From: Paenibacillus sp. NFR01
GTDB taxonomy: Bacteria; Bacillota; Bacilli; Paenibacillales; Paenibacillaceae
NCBI RefSeq assembly: GCF_900111565.1
Contig: NZ_FOIK01000001.1
Location: forward strand, 1,581,309-1,645,308
Length of the DNA: 64,000 nucleotides
Direction: 5' to 3'
Shown: positions 1 to 8,443 of the stretch, one piece after another
Position numbering within the stretch: position 1 is the first letter of the stretch
Layout: every line of letters begins with the position of its first letter
Translations under genes and position numbers: made by a program
Notes under the pieces: model-generated
Seen by the model: the letters and a program-made list of their open reading frames with translations, nothing else
Databases searched by the model: none
What the model was told of the DNA's origin: nothing

Positions 1-366
<366 letters not shown>

Positions 367-372
367 TCAATT

Positions 373-401
373 ACTATACCATAATCGAATAAGGGATGCA
401 A
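373..401 (-). promoter_or_regulatory. sigma-A-type promoter of rpsB
   Basis: On the minus strand the elements are TTGCAT (396-401), a 17-base spacer, and TATAGT (373-378), preceded by TGG, an extended -10 motif. No terminator separates it from the end of the fla/che operon at 416, so rpsB may also receive read-through. Confidence 0.7.
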
Positions 402-415
402 CGATTCATATAAAC

Positions 416-1027
416 TTATTTTATCGTAATCAACCGGTCGATCATGTCGTTGATCGTAGCGTCTTTTGGAAAACTATAGCTGCCGTATTGGATGATCTTA
501 TTCACTTTTCGGTCCTGGGCCGCCGACAGGAATGCCTCGGTGCCGTCTATAAGTCCGGCCTCGTCCAGGATGCGGGCCGTTTCCGTCAAGGTGGAGCCGT
601 ACGGTATCCGTACAGATACCGTACCGGCGGCAGGGTCCGGCGTGGCCGGCGCCGCGGGCGGCTTCGCCGGGGTTACCGTGCCGGCACTCGCCGCAGGCTG
701 TGCCGGCGCGGAAGGCGCAGCCGGTGACGCGGCGGCGCTGGGCTCGGCCGCCGGGGAAGCTGCCGGCGATGGCGCGGCGGTGGCGGATGCCTGCGGACTA
801 GCCTCCGCAGGCGGCTGTCCGGACGGCGCCGGCGTAGCGCCGTCCGCCTCCCCGGCGGGTGCCTCCGTAGCCGCCGGGCCGGTCACCGTCAGGCCGAGCC
901 GCGCGGCCTGGCGCTGCAGCTCTTCCTTGGACAGCGGCGCCGCTCCGCCCGCCAGCATCAGCTGCAGCAGAACAGCGCCGGCAATCAGGCCTGTGCCGAG
1001 GCCCAGCCAAAAGCTGCGGTTCTTCAT
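416..1027 (-). CDS. MltG-like membrane protein lacking the catalytic domain
   Basis: Protein of 203 residues. Residues 7-27 form one membrane anchor (WLGLGTGLIAGAVLLQLMLA). Residues about 50-135 are an Ala/Pro-rich, low-complexity stretch that should stand outside the membrane. The last 65 residues (VRIPYGSTLTETARILDEAG, then QYGSYSFPKDATINDMIDRL) match the small LysM-like N-terminal domain of the YceG/MltG endolytic transglycosylases. The catalytic domain with its glutamate is absent, so cleavage of glycan is not expected; glycan or division-site binding is a guess. ATG at 1027 follows AGGAGG and overlaps the stop of the SwrB-like gene by 4 bases, so the two are translationally coupled. It is the last gene of the fla/che operon. 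Confidence 0.65.
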   Translation of the reverse strand: MKNRSFWLGLGTGLIAGAVLLQLMLAGGAAPLSKEELQRQAARLGLTVTGPAATEAPAGEADGATPAPSGQPPAEASPQASATAAPSPAASPAAEPSAAASPAAPSAPAQPAASAGTVTPAKPPAAPATPDPAAGTVSVRIPYGSTLTETARILDEAGLIDGTEAFLSAAQDRKVNKIIQYGSYSFPKDATINDMIDRLITIK

Positions 1028-1590
1028 AGCGATTCCTCCTGCTTCGCAAGCTGTAGAATCAGCTGTACCTCACCGCGCTGCAGTCCGGCCATCTTGGCGA
1101 TGGCATCAATCGATTTGCCTTCCTCATGAAGCTCGAACAGCCGCGGATAACGCAGCTTAATGGAGCTGACCGGCGGCTTCGGCGCAGGAACAGGCCCGGG
1201 CGTGGCATCCCTTTCCGCGGATGGCGCCGCCTGAACCGTCGAAGCTTTGGCGACGGCCGCCGACAGCTGTGCCAGTCCCTGCTCATCTGCAGTGATGCGG
1301 GCTTCCAGCTTGGCTGCGTTTTGCTTAAGATCTTCAATCTGCTGGCGCAGAATCGCAATCTCCTCCTGCGTAGCCGCCCGGTTGCTCTGCGACTGCTGCT
1401 TAATGCCGGCAACCAGCTGCAGCAGCTCCGTATTTTCGCGTTCGATATCCGACATGTACAGCTCCAGCGCCGCTTCCGTTTCTTTTAGGCTTCGCCGTTC
1501 GGCCGGATCCTCTTTGCTTCGCGAAGGAAGTCTCAGTGCATAGAGCAATGCCGCCGCACCGAGCAGTACAATATAAACCCATGGTTGCAA
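1024..1590 (-). CDS. SwrB/YlxL-like motility accessory protein
   Basis: Protein of 188 residues. A single N-terminal membrane segment (residues 3-20) is followed by a long coiled coil (about 30-110, many E/Q/K heptads), a Pro-rich linker, and a C-terminal helix-turn-helix-like domain (YPRLFELHEEGKSIDAIAKM followed by AGLQRGEVQLILQL). The architecture and position after sigD match SwrB of B. subtilis, which promotes flagellar export-gate activation and swarming. The start is TTG at 1590 with a perfect AAGGAG eight bases upstream. Assignment rests on domain layout and synteny; sequence similarity in the middle cannot be judged by eye. Confidence 0.7.
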   Translation of the reverse strand: MQPWVYIVLLGAAALLYALRLPSRSKEDPAERRSLKETEAALELYMSDIERENTELLQLVAGIKQQSQSNRAATQEEIAILRQQIEDLKQNAAKLEARITADEQGLAQLSAAVAKASTVQAAPSAERDATPGPVPAPKPPVSSIKLRYPRLFELHEEGKSIDAIAKMAGLQRGEVQLILQLAKQEESL

Positions 1591-1633
1591 AGCGTTATCT
1601 CCTTTTGTTCAAAATAAGAAATGGGAGGAAACG

Positions 1634-1945
1634 TCACAAGCTGAAATCAATCCGGTGTCCCTTATAAGGATGCTCCGCTTCGCGGAGCTCTTCCTTCGGC
1701 TGTTTCTTGCGGGAAGACGCTTCCTTGTCCCCCTGGCCGCCGCGGCTGCCGTCGTTCCGGAGCGCCGCATCCGCGGATTCATCCACCTCCCCGCTGCGCT
1801 GAGCCGCCTCCTGAACCAGCTTGACGTTTTGACCCGCCAGTTGCTGCTGGTCCAGCGCTGAACGGTGCTGAAGCTCATGCTGAACTTTGGTCGCTTCGGT
1901 TGTGCGCGGTACGGCGATTTGCAGCTCTACCGGTTTCAGGCTCAT
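1634..1945 (-). CDS. Small conserved hydrophilic protein of the fla/che operon
   Basis: Protein of 103 residues beginning MSLKPVELQIAVPRTTEA. It is rich in Q, E, K and R, has no membrane segment, and ends KGHRIDFSL. The ATG at 1945 has GGGAGG upstream; a longer frame to 1966 lacks one. It sits between the fapA-like and swrB-like genes in the same direction. The protein looks like an intrinsically disordered or coiled-coil factor. I do not recognise a function; the position suggests a role in motility or regulation of SigD-stage genes. Confidence 0.6.
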   Translation of the reverse strand: MSLKPVELQIAVPRTTEATKVQHELQHRSALDQQQLAGQNVKLVQEAAQRSGEVDESADAALRNDGSRGGQGDKEASSRKKQPKEELREAEHPYKGHRIDFSL

Positions 1946-2020
1946 CGTGCCCGCCTCCCTTCTCAAGGCTAATCTAATGCGGAATAAAGAATGGCCGGCC
2001 GCTTTCCGCTGCCGGCCTGC

Positions 2021-3424
2021 TTATACATAAGGCGAAATCGTGATATCGCCTTCGCTGTACATAAAAACGATCCGTTCAATCGGATCTTTAATGAAACGGG
2101 TATAACGGCCGATGACAATCTTGGAGCCGCCGTATATCGTTTTGACGACTTCCACTTTAGCCCGTCCCGTATCCTCCAGCATCCGTTCAATCTCAAGCAC
2201 CCGTTCTTTAACGCGCTTCTCGTCACGCATATGCTGCTGCTTGGTCGCATTCAGCTTGATCCGCAGCGCCGCTTTGTCCGGCGGAAGCTGCCCGCCGGTA
2301 GCCAGCTGGTTCAGCAAATAAAGCGCCTTATTGGTTTTATCCTCGTTCTCGAGAAGCAGTCGAAGCTCCTGGCGAAGTTCGTTGATTTCATTGCGCAGTT
2401 CGGGTACAACGCCAACTTCGATTGCGGTAGCGGTCGACATGGTATTGCCGATCGTCCGTGCCGACACCTTTTCGCCGGCCTGTACCACTCCGCCCACGAT
2501 CAAACCTTTGGCTCCGTTGCACAGCACATTTTGGCCTGCGCGGATATTGGAATGCATAATGCTCTGAGAAACGATGATGTCCTCGCCGGCTACCACGTTG
2601 CCGTCCTGAATGAAGGAGACTTTTACGTTTTTGCCCGCACTGACAAGACCTTTATTATAGCCGATGATCCCCCCGGAAATTTCAATCGAACCTCCGGCGT
2701 ACAGTTCGGCCCCTTCCACGCCGCCGACGATACGGATATCGCCTGCCGAACGTACCGTGAAGCCGGTCAGCACATTGCCGCGGATAACGACGGTGCCGAC
2801 GAAGTCGATATTTCCGGTGCTGTAGTCCACGTCTCCATTGACCTCATATACGGGGAATACGTTAACCTTCCCTTTGTCGGTCAGCGTAACCAATCCGTCG
2901 ATCGCCGCGTACATGGAAGATTCGTCCTGGTCAACGACGACGTTTTTTCCGATTTTGAACCGGGCTTCCCGCCCTGCTTTAAAAGGCATTTCTTCGCCTG
3001 TGACTGTTCTGCCGCTTTTACCAGGTTGTGGGGGTATCACCTTGGCGATAAGCTGTCCTTTCAGCACATTGTTTAAGCGCACCAAATCTTTGTAATCCAC
3101 GCTTCCATCTTCTTTGACTAGGGGCTTACGGTGCTCCTCCAGATCCATCGCCATCTCAACCCGTCCATCCGTGCCGTTTACAGCAGGGTCACCGATGGCA
3201 ATCGGAACTTTACTGAAAAAATACTCTTCCGGATTCGTGCTGATCCGCTGCACGATATCGCGTTCGATCCCGTAACGAACCTCCTGATTGTGCAGGAAAG
3301 CTTCGAGATCCTCTACAGAGCAAGAGAAGTTTTCGTCTTTTTTAGTAAACTGGAGATAAGCGATTCCCTTGTCGTCTGAAAACGTAATACTCAGATATTG
3401 ATGCAAAGCATAGTGGCCGATCAA
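2021..3424 (-). CDS. fapA: FapA family (DUF342) polymerising protein
   Basis: Protein of 467 residues. The N-terminal part (about 1-175) matches the DUF342 entry domain (VIPPQPGKSGRTVTGEEMPF). The centre (about 175-330) is a right-handed beta-helix of short repeats such as GNIDFVGTVVIRGNV, VRSAGDIRIVGGVEGAELYA and AGGSIEISGGIIG, like bactofilin-type repeats. A coiled coil follows (about 345-420). DUF342/FapA proteins are linked to flagellar assembly and polar organisation in some bacteria. The start appears to be TTG at 3424, five bases after GGGGGAG. It lies directly downstream of sigD. Family assignment is firm; the exact role in this organism is inference. Confidence 0.8.
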   Translation of the reverse strand: MIGHYALHQYLSITFSDDKGIAYLQFTKKDENFSCSVEDLEAFLHNQEVRYGIERDIVQRISTNPEEYFFSKVPIAIGDPAVNGTDGRVEMAMDLEEHRKPLVKEDGSVDYKDLVRLNNVLKGQLIAKVIPPQPGKSGRTVTGEEMPFKAGREARFKIGKNVVVDQDESSMYAAIDGLVTLTDKGKVNVFPVYEVNGDVDYSTGNIDFVGTVVIRGNVLTGFTVRSAGDIRIVGGVEGAELYAGGSIEISGGIIGYNKGLVSAGKNVKVSFIQDGNVVAGEDIIVSQSIMHSNIRAGQNVLCNGAKGLIVGGVVQAGEKVSARTIGNTMSTATAIEVGVVPELRNEINELRQELRLLLENEDKTNKALYLLNQLATGGQLPPDKAALRIKLNATKQQHMRDEKRVKERVLEIERMLEDTGRAKVEVVKTIYGGSKIVIGRYTRFIKDPIERIVFMYSEGDITISPYV

Positions 3425-3454
3425 TTTGGCTCCCCCTTGTCACCGTTCGTCCGG

Positions 3455-4243
3455 TTAATCATTCTGCATGAGGAGGTCGCGGCTTTTTTCAAGTGTCCCC
3501 CTCAAACGCAAAATAGCTTTTGAATGAAGCTGTGAAATGCGTGAAGGCGATAGAGACATCACCTCGGCGATTTCGCTCAAGGATAAATCCTCATAATATA
3601 AAAGGGACACGACGGTCCGTTCTTTCACGGTCAATTTCTCAATGCCTTTTGTAAGGGTCTCGCGCAAATAAAACTCGTTTACTTTCCGATCGGGGTTTTT
3701 GGCTTTATCGTCCACCAGGATGGACATCCGCGTTTCTGATTCTTCTTCGCGTATAGGGTCTTCCAGGGAGCATAGGGACATCACGGCCACATCCTGCAGC
3801 ATCGTTTGAAATTCCGATTCCGATACATTCAAGTACTGGCTCATTTCTTCATCGGTGACCGTCCTTAAGTATTGCTGCTCCAAAACCTGATAGGCATCCT
3901 CGATCTTCTTTGCCTTCTCGCGCACCGAACGGGGCACCCAATCGCTCTGACGGAGGGAATCAAGGATAGCGCCGCGGACGCGCCATGAGGCATAAGTCTG
4001 AAATTGCAGTCCCCGCTTATAGTCAAACTTCTCGATGGCGTCGATCAGCCCCATCACTCCATTGCTGGCCAGATCGTCTTTCGAGACGTTCTTAGGCAAT
4101 CCGACCGCGAGCCGGCTCGATACATAATCGACGATGTGCAGGTAATTTTCGATTAATTTCTTTTTGGCTTCGGGAACGCCGTGTTCCTTCCACTGTTCCC
4201 AAAGCGCGTCGATTTCAGATGGAGTAACTTTGTGCTCGTTCAA
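3455..4243 (-). CDS. sigD: RNA polymerase sigma factor for flagellar genes (SigD/FliA)
   Basis: Protein of 262 residues, the normal length for FliA/WhiG-type sigma-28. Region 2 contains VSSRLAVGLPKNVSKDDLAS and GVMGLIDAIEKFDYKRGLQF followed by QTYASWRVRGAILDSLRQSD. Region 3 follows at about 95-170, and region 4 contains LTVKERTVVSLLYYEDLSLS with the -35 recognition helix SEIAEVMSLSPSRISQLHSK. It directs transcription of late flagellar, motor and autolysin genes after hook completion; its anti-sigma FlgM is not in this window. The start is TTG at 4243 after GGGAGGG. As the distal gene of a 30-kb operon, its level is probably sensitive to operon read-through, as known in B. subtilis. Confidence 0.95.
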   Translation of the reverse strand: MNEHKVTPSEIDALWEQWKEHGVPEAKKKLIENYLHIVDYVSSRLAVGLPKNVSKDDLASNGVMGLIDAIEKFDYKRGLQFQTYASWRVRGAILDSLRQSDWVPRSVREKAKKIEDAYQVLEQQYLRTVTDEEMSQYLNVSESEFQTMLQDVAVMSLCSLEDPIREEESETRMSILVDDKAKNPDRKVNEFYLRETLTKGIEKLTVKERTVVSLLYYEDLSLSEIAEVMSLSPSRISQLHSKAILRLRGTLEKSRDLLMQND

Positions 4244-4320
4244 ACGGATCTCACCCTCCCCAAAGTGGTTTCAGCGGACTTTACCGGGGAGGGATACTGC
4301 CCCCTGCCGCCAAAAGCCGC

Positions 4321-4734
4321 TTATTCTTCTTTCAGGTGACGAACGGCCTTGGCCAATTCTTCAGGATCTTTAAGCGTAACCAGCTTGGGAGGATTCAGCG
4401 GTGTAAATCCTTCGCCGCCTCCCTGCTCCTCAGCCGGTTTCGGTTTCAGTAGATTGATTAATTCTTCGTCTTCATCCGGCGTGCGTACATCCAGATTCCC
4501 GCCAAGAGCTTCGTGGTCTCTCCCCGAAAGCTCGGAGGCGTTCGTTGCCGACGAAAGATTCATGATATAACCTAGTACCCATCTCAGCAGAAATGCCAGC
4601 ACAAACCAGAGAATAAAACCAAAGATCCCCCGAAACAAGCTTGTCCTAAGAAGATTATGCCCATAATTCGTTAGAAAGGTAAACAAAAAACCGATCAAGC
4701 CGATGATGGCGTTCTGCATGATTTTTTTACTCAT
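4321..4734 (-). CDS. Small two-helix membrane protein between cheD and sigD
   Basis: Protein of 137 residues. Two membrane segments occupy residues about 9-24 (IIGLIGFLFTFLTNYG) and 33-57 (LFRGIFGFILWFVLAFLLRW). An acidic cytoplasmic tail ends in KDPEELAKAVRHLKEE. ATG at 4734 has AGGGAA upstream and begins two bases after the cheD stop. No enzymatic motif is visible. Its place inside the chemotaxis block suggests a motility-linked membrane factor; the function is unknown to me. Confidence 0.65.
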   Translation of the reverse strand: MSKKIMQNAIIGLIGFLFTFLTNYGHNLLRTSLFRGIFGFILWFVLAFLLRWVLGYIMNLSSATNASELSGRDHEALGGNLDVRTPDEDEELINLLKPKPAEEQGGGEGFTPLNPPKLVTLKDPEELAKAVRHLKEE

Positions 4735-4736
4735 GA

Positions 4737-5234
4737 TTAGATTTCCCTTGTGCCTTTTTGGACGCTGCGGATGTGCAGGACGCCGGTATTACAGTCAATT
4801 TCAATGGTACGGCCATAATTCCCCCCGGTATCTTCCGCAATCAGCGGGATATTCAGGCTGTCAAGCGCAAGTTTGCAGGACTCCACGTTTCGGGGTCCGA
4901 TTCTCATGGTGTCGTTTCCTCCGGCAAAAGCAAACATTTGCGAGCCTCCCGCCATCTTGGCGACGAGCCGGGAACGTACCGCCCCAAGGGCAAGCAGTCT
5001 GGATAACAGTTCAGGCACGGCCGTATCGGCGAACTTGGCGATATTGAGCTGGCCTTCGCGGGCAATTTCGGATGAAGGGAGCATAACATGCGCCATGCCG
5101 GCCAGCTTTTTCCCGGGGTCGAACAGCGTAAGCCCGACGCAGGAGCCAAGACCGGTTGTACGGATAATATTGCCCTCGCAGGCTGCATTCAGATCTGCCA
5201 TTCCCACTTTAATGATGCTTTGCTCTTCAGTCAT
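4737..5234 (-). CDS. cheD: Chemoreceptor glutamine deamidase CheD
   Basis: Protein of 165 residues, full length. It carries the CheD catalytic dyad: Cys32 in TTGLGSCVGLTLFDP and His49 in GMAHVMLPSSE. CheD deamidates glutamines on methyl-accepting chemotaxis proteins and binds CheC, stimulating CheY-P dephosphorylation. It overlaps the end of cheC by 8 bases, as expected for interacting partners made together. Confidence 0.95.
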   Translation of the reverse strand: MTEEQSIIKVGMADLNAACEGNIIRTTGLGSCVGLTLFDPGKKLAGMAHVMLPSSEIAREGQLNIAKFADTAVPELLSRLLALGAVRSRLVAKMAGGSQMFAFAGGNDTMRIGPRNVESCKLALDSLNIPLIAEDTGGNYGRTIEIDCNTGVLHIRSVQKGTREI

Positions 5235-5853
5235 TATCGAACGGCACTCCTAAGGATTGGAAAATTTTCGGGAACGACTCCGGATCGGGAATCAGGAAAA
5301 ATTGACCTTCAATTTCGTCCTTCCCTTCCAGGAACGTGGTGTCAATCAGCAGCGCATCGTCGCCCATCTGTCCGAATTGCAGCAGGCCGTAACCGAGGAT
5401 TGCGCCCGCCATGTCCATGGCCAGCGCAGGTACCGTAGGGTACATCGACAGTGAAGTGAAATCGGCAAGCGAAGACAGATAGGATCCGGCTAAAATGTTG
5501 CCGATCTCGTTCAAGGCCGACAGTTCCATCTCCCCAAGCTCGCTTTCTCCGGAAATTTCCAGTCCGGCCACCCGCTTCAGCAGGTTGACGGCGGCGTCCG
5601 GCGTCAGAATGAAAAAGAGGTTACCTGGCGCTTCGCCTTCGACGCGGAGAAACACTGCATAGACCAGCTCTTCCGCGCCGCCCACTTTCTCGGTAATTTC
5701 TTCAAAGCTGAGCAATTGCACTTTAGGTACTGCCATGTCGATCGGCTTGTTCAGCAGCTGCGACAACGCCGTTGCGGCGTTGCCGGCGCCGATATTGCCG
5801 ACCTCCTTGAGCACATCCATTTTGAAATCCTTGGAATTTTTAAACAGCTCCAC
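5227..5853 (-). CDS. cheC: CheY-P phosphatase CheC
   Basis: Protein of 208 residues with both CheC active-site repeats: LKEVGNIGAGNAATALS near the N-terminus and LNEIGNILAGSYLSSLADF near residue 110. Each has the E-xx-N pair that hydrolyses CheY-P. The start is GTG at 5853, with GAGGG upstream inside the end of cheW. CheC works with CheD in the adaptation system typical of Firmicutes that lack CheZ. Confidence 0.95.
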   Translation of the reverse strand: MELFKNSKDFKMDVLKEVGNIGAGNAATALSQLLNKPIDMAVPKVQLLSFEEITEKVGGAEELVYAVFLRVEGEAPGNLFFILTPDAAVNLLKRVAGLEISGESELGEMELSALNEIGNILAGSYLSSLADFTSLSMYPTVPALAMDMAGAILGYGLLQFGQMGDDALLIDTTFLEGKDEIEGQFFLIPDPESFPKIFQSLGVPFDND

Positions 5854-5856
5854 GGC

Positions 5857-6318
5857 CTAGCCCTCTAAACTTTCCAATTGCACGATTTCGTTTTTGTTCA
5901 GGACCTCGGGGAGATTGAGCATGATCAGCAGGCGGTCTTCGCCGATCTTGGCCACGCCGTCCAGATATTTCGCTTTGATGCCACCGACCACATCGGGCGG
6001 AGTATCGATGGAGTCCCGGTTCAGATCGATGACGTCATTGGCCGAATCGACGATAAAGCCGACTTCCATCTCGTTGACATTTACAATAATAATTCGAGTC
6101 TGATCTGTGTGATCCGCTTCCTCGAGATTAAACCGGCCGCGAAGGTCGATTACCGGAATGACGACGCCGCGCAGATTGATGACGCCTTTAATGAAAGCAT
6201 AAGTTTTGGGAACCCGGGTGATCGGCATCATGCGCTCGATCGTTTGCACTTTGTCCACTTCAATGCCGTATTCCTCGGTACCCAGCTTAAATACGATCAC
6301 TTTGATATCTTCAGCCAT
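5857..6318 (-). CDS. cheW: Chemotaxis coupling protein CheW
   Basis: Protein of 153 residues made of one CheW (SH3-like) domain: IKVIVFKLGTEEYGIEVDKV, FIKGVINLRGVVIPVIDLR, and VGFIVDSANDVIDL. It joins receptors to the CheA kinase at the membrane-associated array. ATG at 6318 follows GGGAGG. The gene sits between cheA and cheC. Confidence 0.97.
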   Translation of the reverse strand: MAEDIKVIVFKLGTEEYGIEVDKVQTIERMMPITRVPKTYAFIKGVINLRGVVIPVIDLRGRFNLEEADHTDQTRIIIVNVNEMEVGFIVDSANDVIDLNRDSIDTPPDVVGGIKAKYLDGVAKIGEDRLLIMLNLPEVLNKNEIVQLESLEG

Positions 6319-6345
6319 GGAAAGAAACCTCCCTGATATACCTGA

Positions 6346-8409
6346 TTATTTGAAAAATGCGTTCGGATCGATAATGAGCGCGACTTGGCCGTCGCCTAGA
6401 ATCGTCGCGCCGGAAATGCCTTGGATCTCCGGCAAATATTTGCCGAGATTCTTGATCACAATTTCGCTTTGACCGATGAAGTCCTGCACCGCAAGCGCGA
6501 TCATCCGGTCGCCTTTGCGTACGACCACGATCTCAGTCTCTTCTTCCGTGCTCTCGTCGTAATCGGCGATGGCGAAAATTTTACTGAGGGAGACGAGCGG
6601 AATATGGCTTCCCCGGAATTCCACCATCTTGTTGCCGTGAATCGTCTTGATCTGGGAATGCTTGATGATGGAAGTCTCGACGATGGAAGACAACGGAATG
6701 GCATATTTCTCGGACCCCATCCGTACCAGCATGGCGGCAATAATCGACAGCGTGAGCGGAAGCTGAACCGAGAAGTTGGTGCCTTTGCCGAGTGTGGAAT
6801 AGATCGTAACGTTGCCGCCCAGCGAATTAATCTTCGATTTGACGACATCCAGGCCTACCCCGCGGCCGGAAATATCAGAGATAACCTCGGCGGTGCTGAA
6901 GCCCGGCGCGAACAGCAGTTGACGGGCTTTCTCGTCGGAATAACCTGCGGCCTGCTCTTGGGTCAGGATGCCCTTTTTGATGGCAGACTTCAGAATCTTT
7001 TTCGGATCGATGCCGGCGCCGTCGTCCTCTATTTCAATGAAAACATGGTTGCCGCTGTGGAATGCACGGAGCTGGATGGTGCCGGTCTCCGATTTGCCGG
7101 CTGCCAGCCGGTCCTGCACTGGCTCCACACCGTGGTCGACTGCATTGCGCAGCAGATGCACCAGCGGATCGCCGATTTCGTCAATGACGGTACGGTCAAG
7201 CTCGGTCTCGGCGCCGGTAATCACCAAGTCGATCTTTTTGTCGAGCGATTTGGCAAGGTCGCGGATCATACGTGGGAAGCGGTTAAACACGTTATCGACC
7301 GGTACCATCCGTAGCTTCATGACGATATTCTGCAGATCGCCGCTGACCCGTCCCATATGCTCGACGGTTTCAGTCAGATCGGTGTTTTGCACTTCGGAAG
7401 CCAGCTGCTCCAGGCGGACCCGGTCGATCAGCAGCTCGCTGAACAGGTTCATCAGCACATCCAGCCGCTCGATGTCGACGCGGATGGTCCGAGAAGGCGC
7501 GCCCGTTCTGGCCGGAGTTGCTTTGGCAGATTCATCTTTGGCGGGAGCTTGCGCAGCCGCAGGGGCCGCTGCAGCGGGTTTCTCCTCCGCCTTCGGCTGT
7601 GCCGGGGCTTCCGCCGTTGCCGCCGCAGGCGCGACGGCCATTTGATGCAGCGTCTCCGCATCCAGCGCGACCGCGGTTACCTTCTCGATCTCCGACACAT
7701 TCAGAACCATGGCCTGGATTTCAGCCGCCTCTTTTTGTGTTATGTAATAGAGGGAAAAGCCGGTATCAAACTTCTCCTGCTCGATATCCTGAACCGAAGG
7801 GAAGGATTTGACGATTTCGCCTGAACGTTCAAGCAAATCGAACACCATGTAGGCGCGCACCGCTTTGAGCTGGCAATCCTTGCGGAGCGCCACGTCGAGG
7901 TACATCACCTGATGGCCTTCTTGAATGGATTGCTCCAGGACGGAATACTGAAATTCATCGAGATATACCGGAGTCTGGGCGGCCGGCGCTTCGGCTGCGG
8001 CAGGGGCCGCTCCGGCTGCGGAAGGAATTTCTCCGCGGACGATGGCTTGCAGGGAGGCTACGATGGCGGAAACGTCGGCTTTGCCTTCGCCTCCGCCTGT
8101 AATATCCTGAACCATGGATTCCAGAGCGTCCAAACTTTTGAACAGGGTGTCAAAAATAAAGTCCTGCATCCGCAGCTTGTTATTGCGAACGAGATCCAGT
8201 ACATTTTCCATCTGGTGCGTAAGCGAAGCCAAATCCTCAAAGCCCATCGTAGCCGCCATCCCCTTTAGGGTATGCGCTGAGCGGAAGATGACCTGGACAA
8301 TGCTCAGATCCTCCGGATTTGCTTCCAGCCCCATCATGCTTTCATTCAACGACTGCAGATGATCATTCGACTCATCAATAAACATGGATAAATATTGGTT
8401 CATGTCCAT
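6346..8409 (-). CDS. cheA: Chemotaxis histidine kinase CheA
   Basis: Protein of 687 residues. P1 phosphotransfer domain: His46 in VIFRSAHTLKGMAATMG. A CheY-binding P2 region lies at about 155-250, followed by an Ala/Pro-rich linker. P3 dimerisation starts at about 305. The P4 ATPase has the N box (LVHLLRNAVDHGVE), G1 (IEDDGAGIDPKKI) and G2 (GRGVGLDVVKSKI). P5 is a CheW-like regulatory domain at the C-terminus. I chose ATG at 8409 because GGGGAGGTG lies seven bases upstream; the frame remains open to 8430. It phosphorylates CheY and CheB encoded in the same operon. Confidence 0.97.
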   Translation of the reverse strand: MDMNQYLSMFIDESNDHLQSLNESMMGLEANPEDLSIVQVIFRSAHTLKGMAATMGFEDLASLTHQMENVLDLVRNNKLRMQDFIFDTLFKSLDALESMVQDITGGGEGKADVSAIVASLQAIVRGEIPSAAGAAPAAAEAPAAQTPVYLDEFQYSVLEQSIQEGHQVMYLDVALRKDCQLKAVRAYMVFDLLERSGEIVKSFPSVQDIEQEKFDTGFSLYYITQKEAAEIQAMVLNVSEIEKVTAVALDAETLHQMAVAPAAATAEAPAQPKAEEKPAAAAPAAAQAPAKDESAKATPARTGAPSRTIRVDIERLDVLMNLFSELLIDRVRLEQLASEVQNTDLTETVEHMGRVSGDLQNIVMKLRMVPVDNVFNRFPRMIRDLAKSLDKKIDLVITGAETELDRTVIDEIGDPLVHLLRNAVDHGVEPVQDRLAAGKSETGTIQLRAFHSGNHVFIEIEDDGAGIDPKKILKSAIKKGILTQEQAAGYSDEKARQLLFAPGFSTAEVISDISGRGVGLDVVKSKINSLGGNVTIYSTLGKGTNFSVQLPLTLSIIAAMLVRMGSEKYAIPLSSIVETSIIKHSQIKTIHGNKMVEFRGSHIPLVSLSKIFAIADYDESTEEETEIVVVRKGDRMIALAVQDFIGQSEIVIKNLGKYLPEIQGISGATILGDGQVALIIDPNAFFK

Positions 8410-8443
8410 TAACGAGCACCTCCCCTTCATGTTCGCTTTTCCT

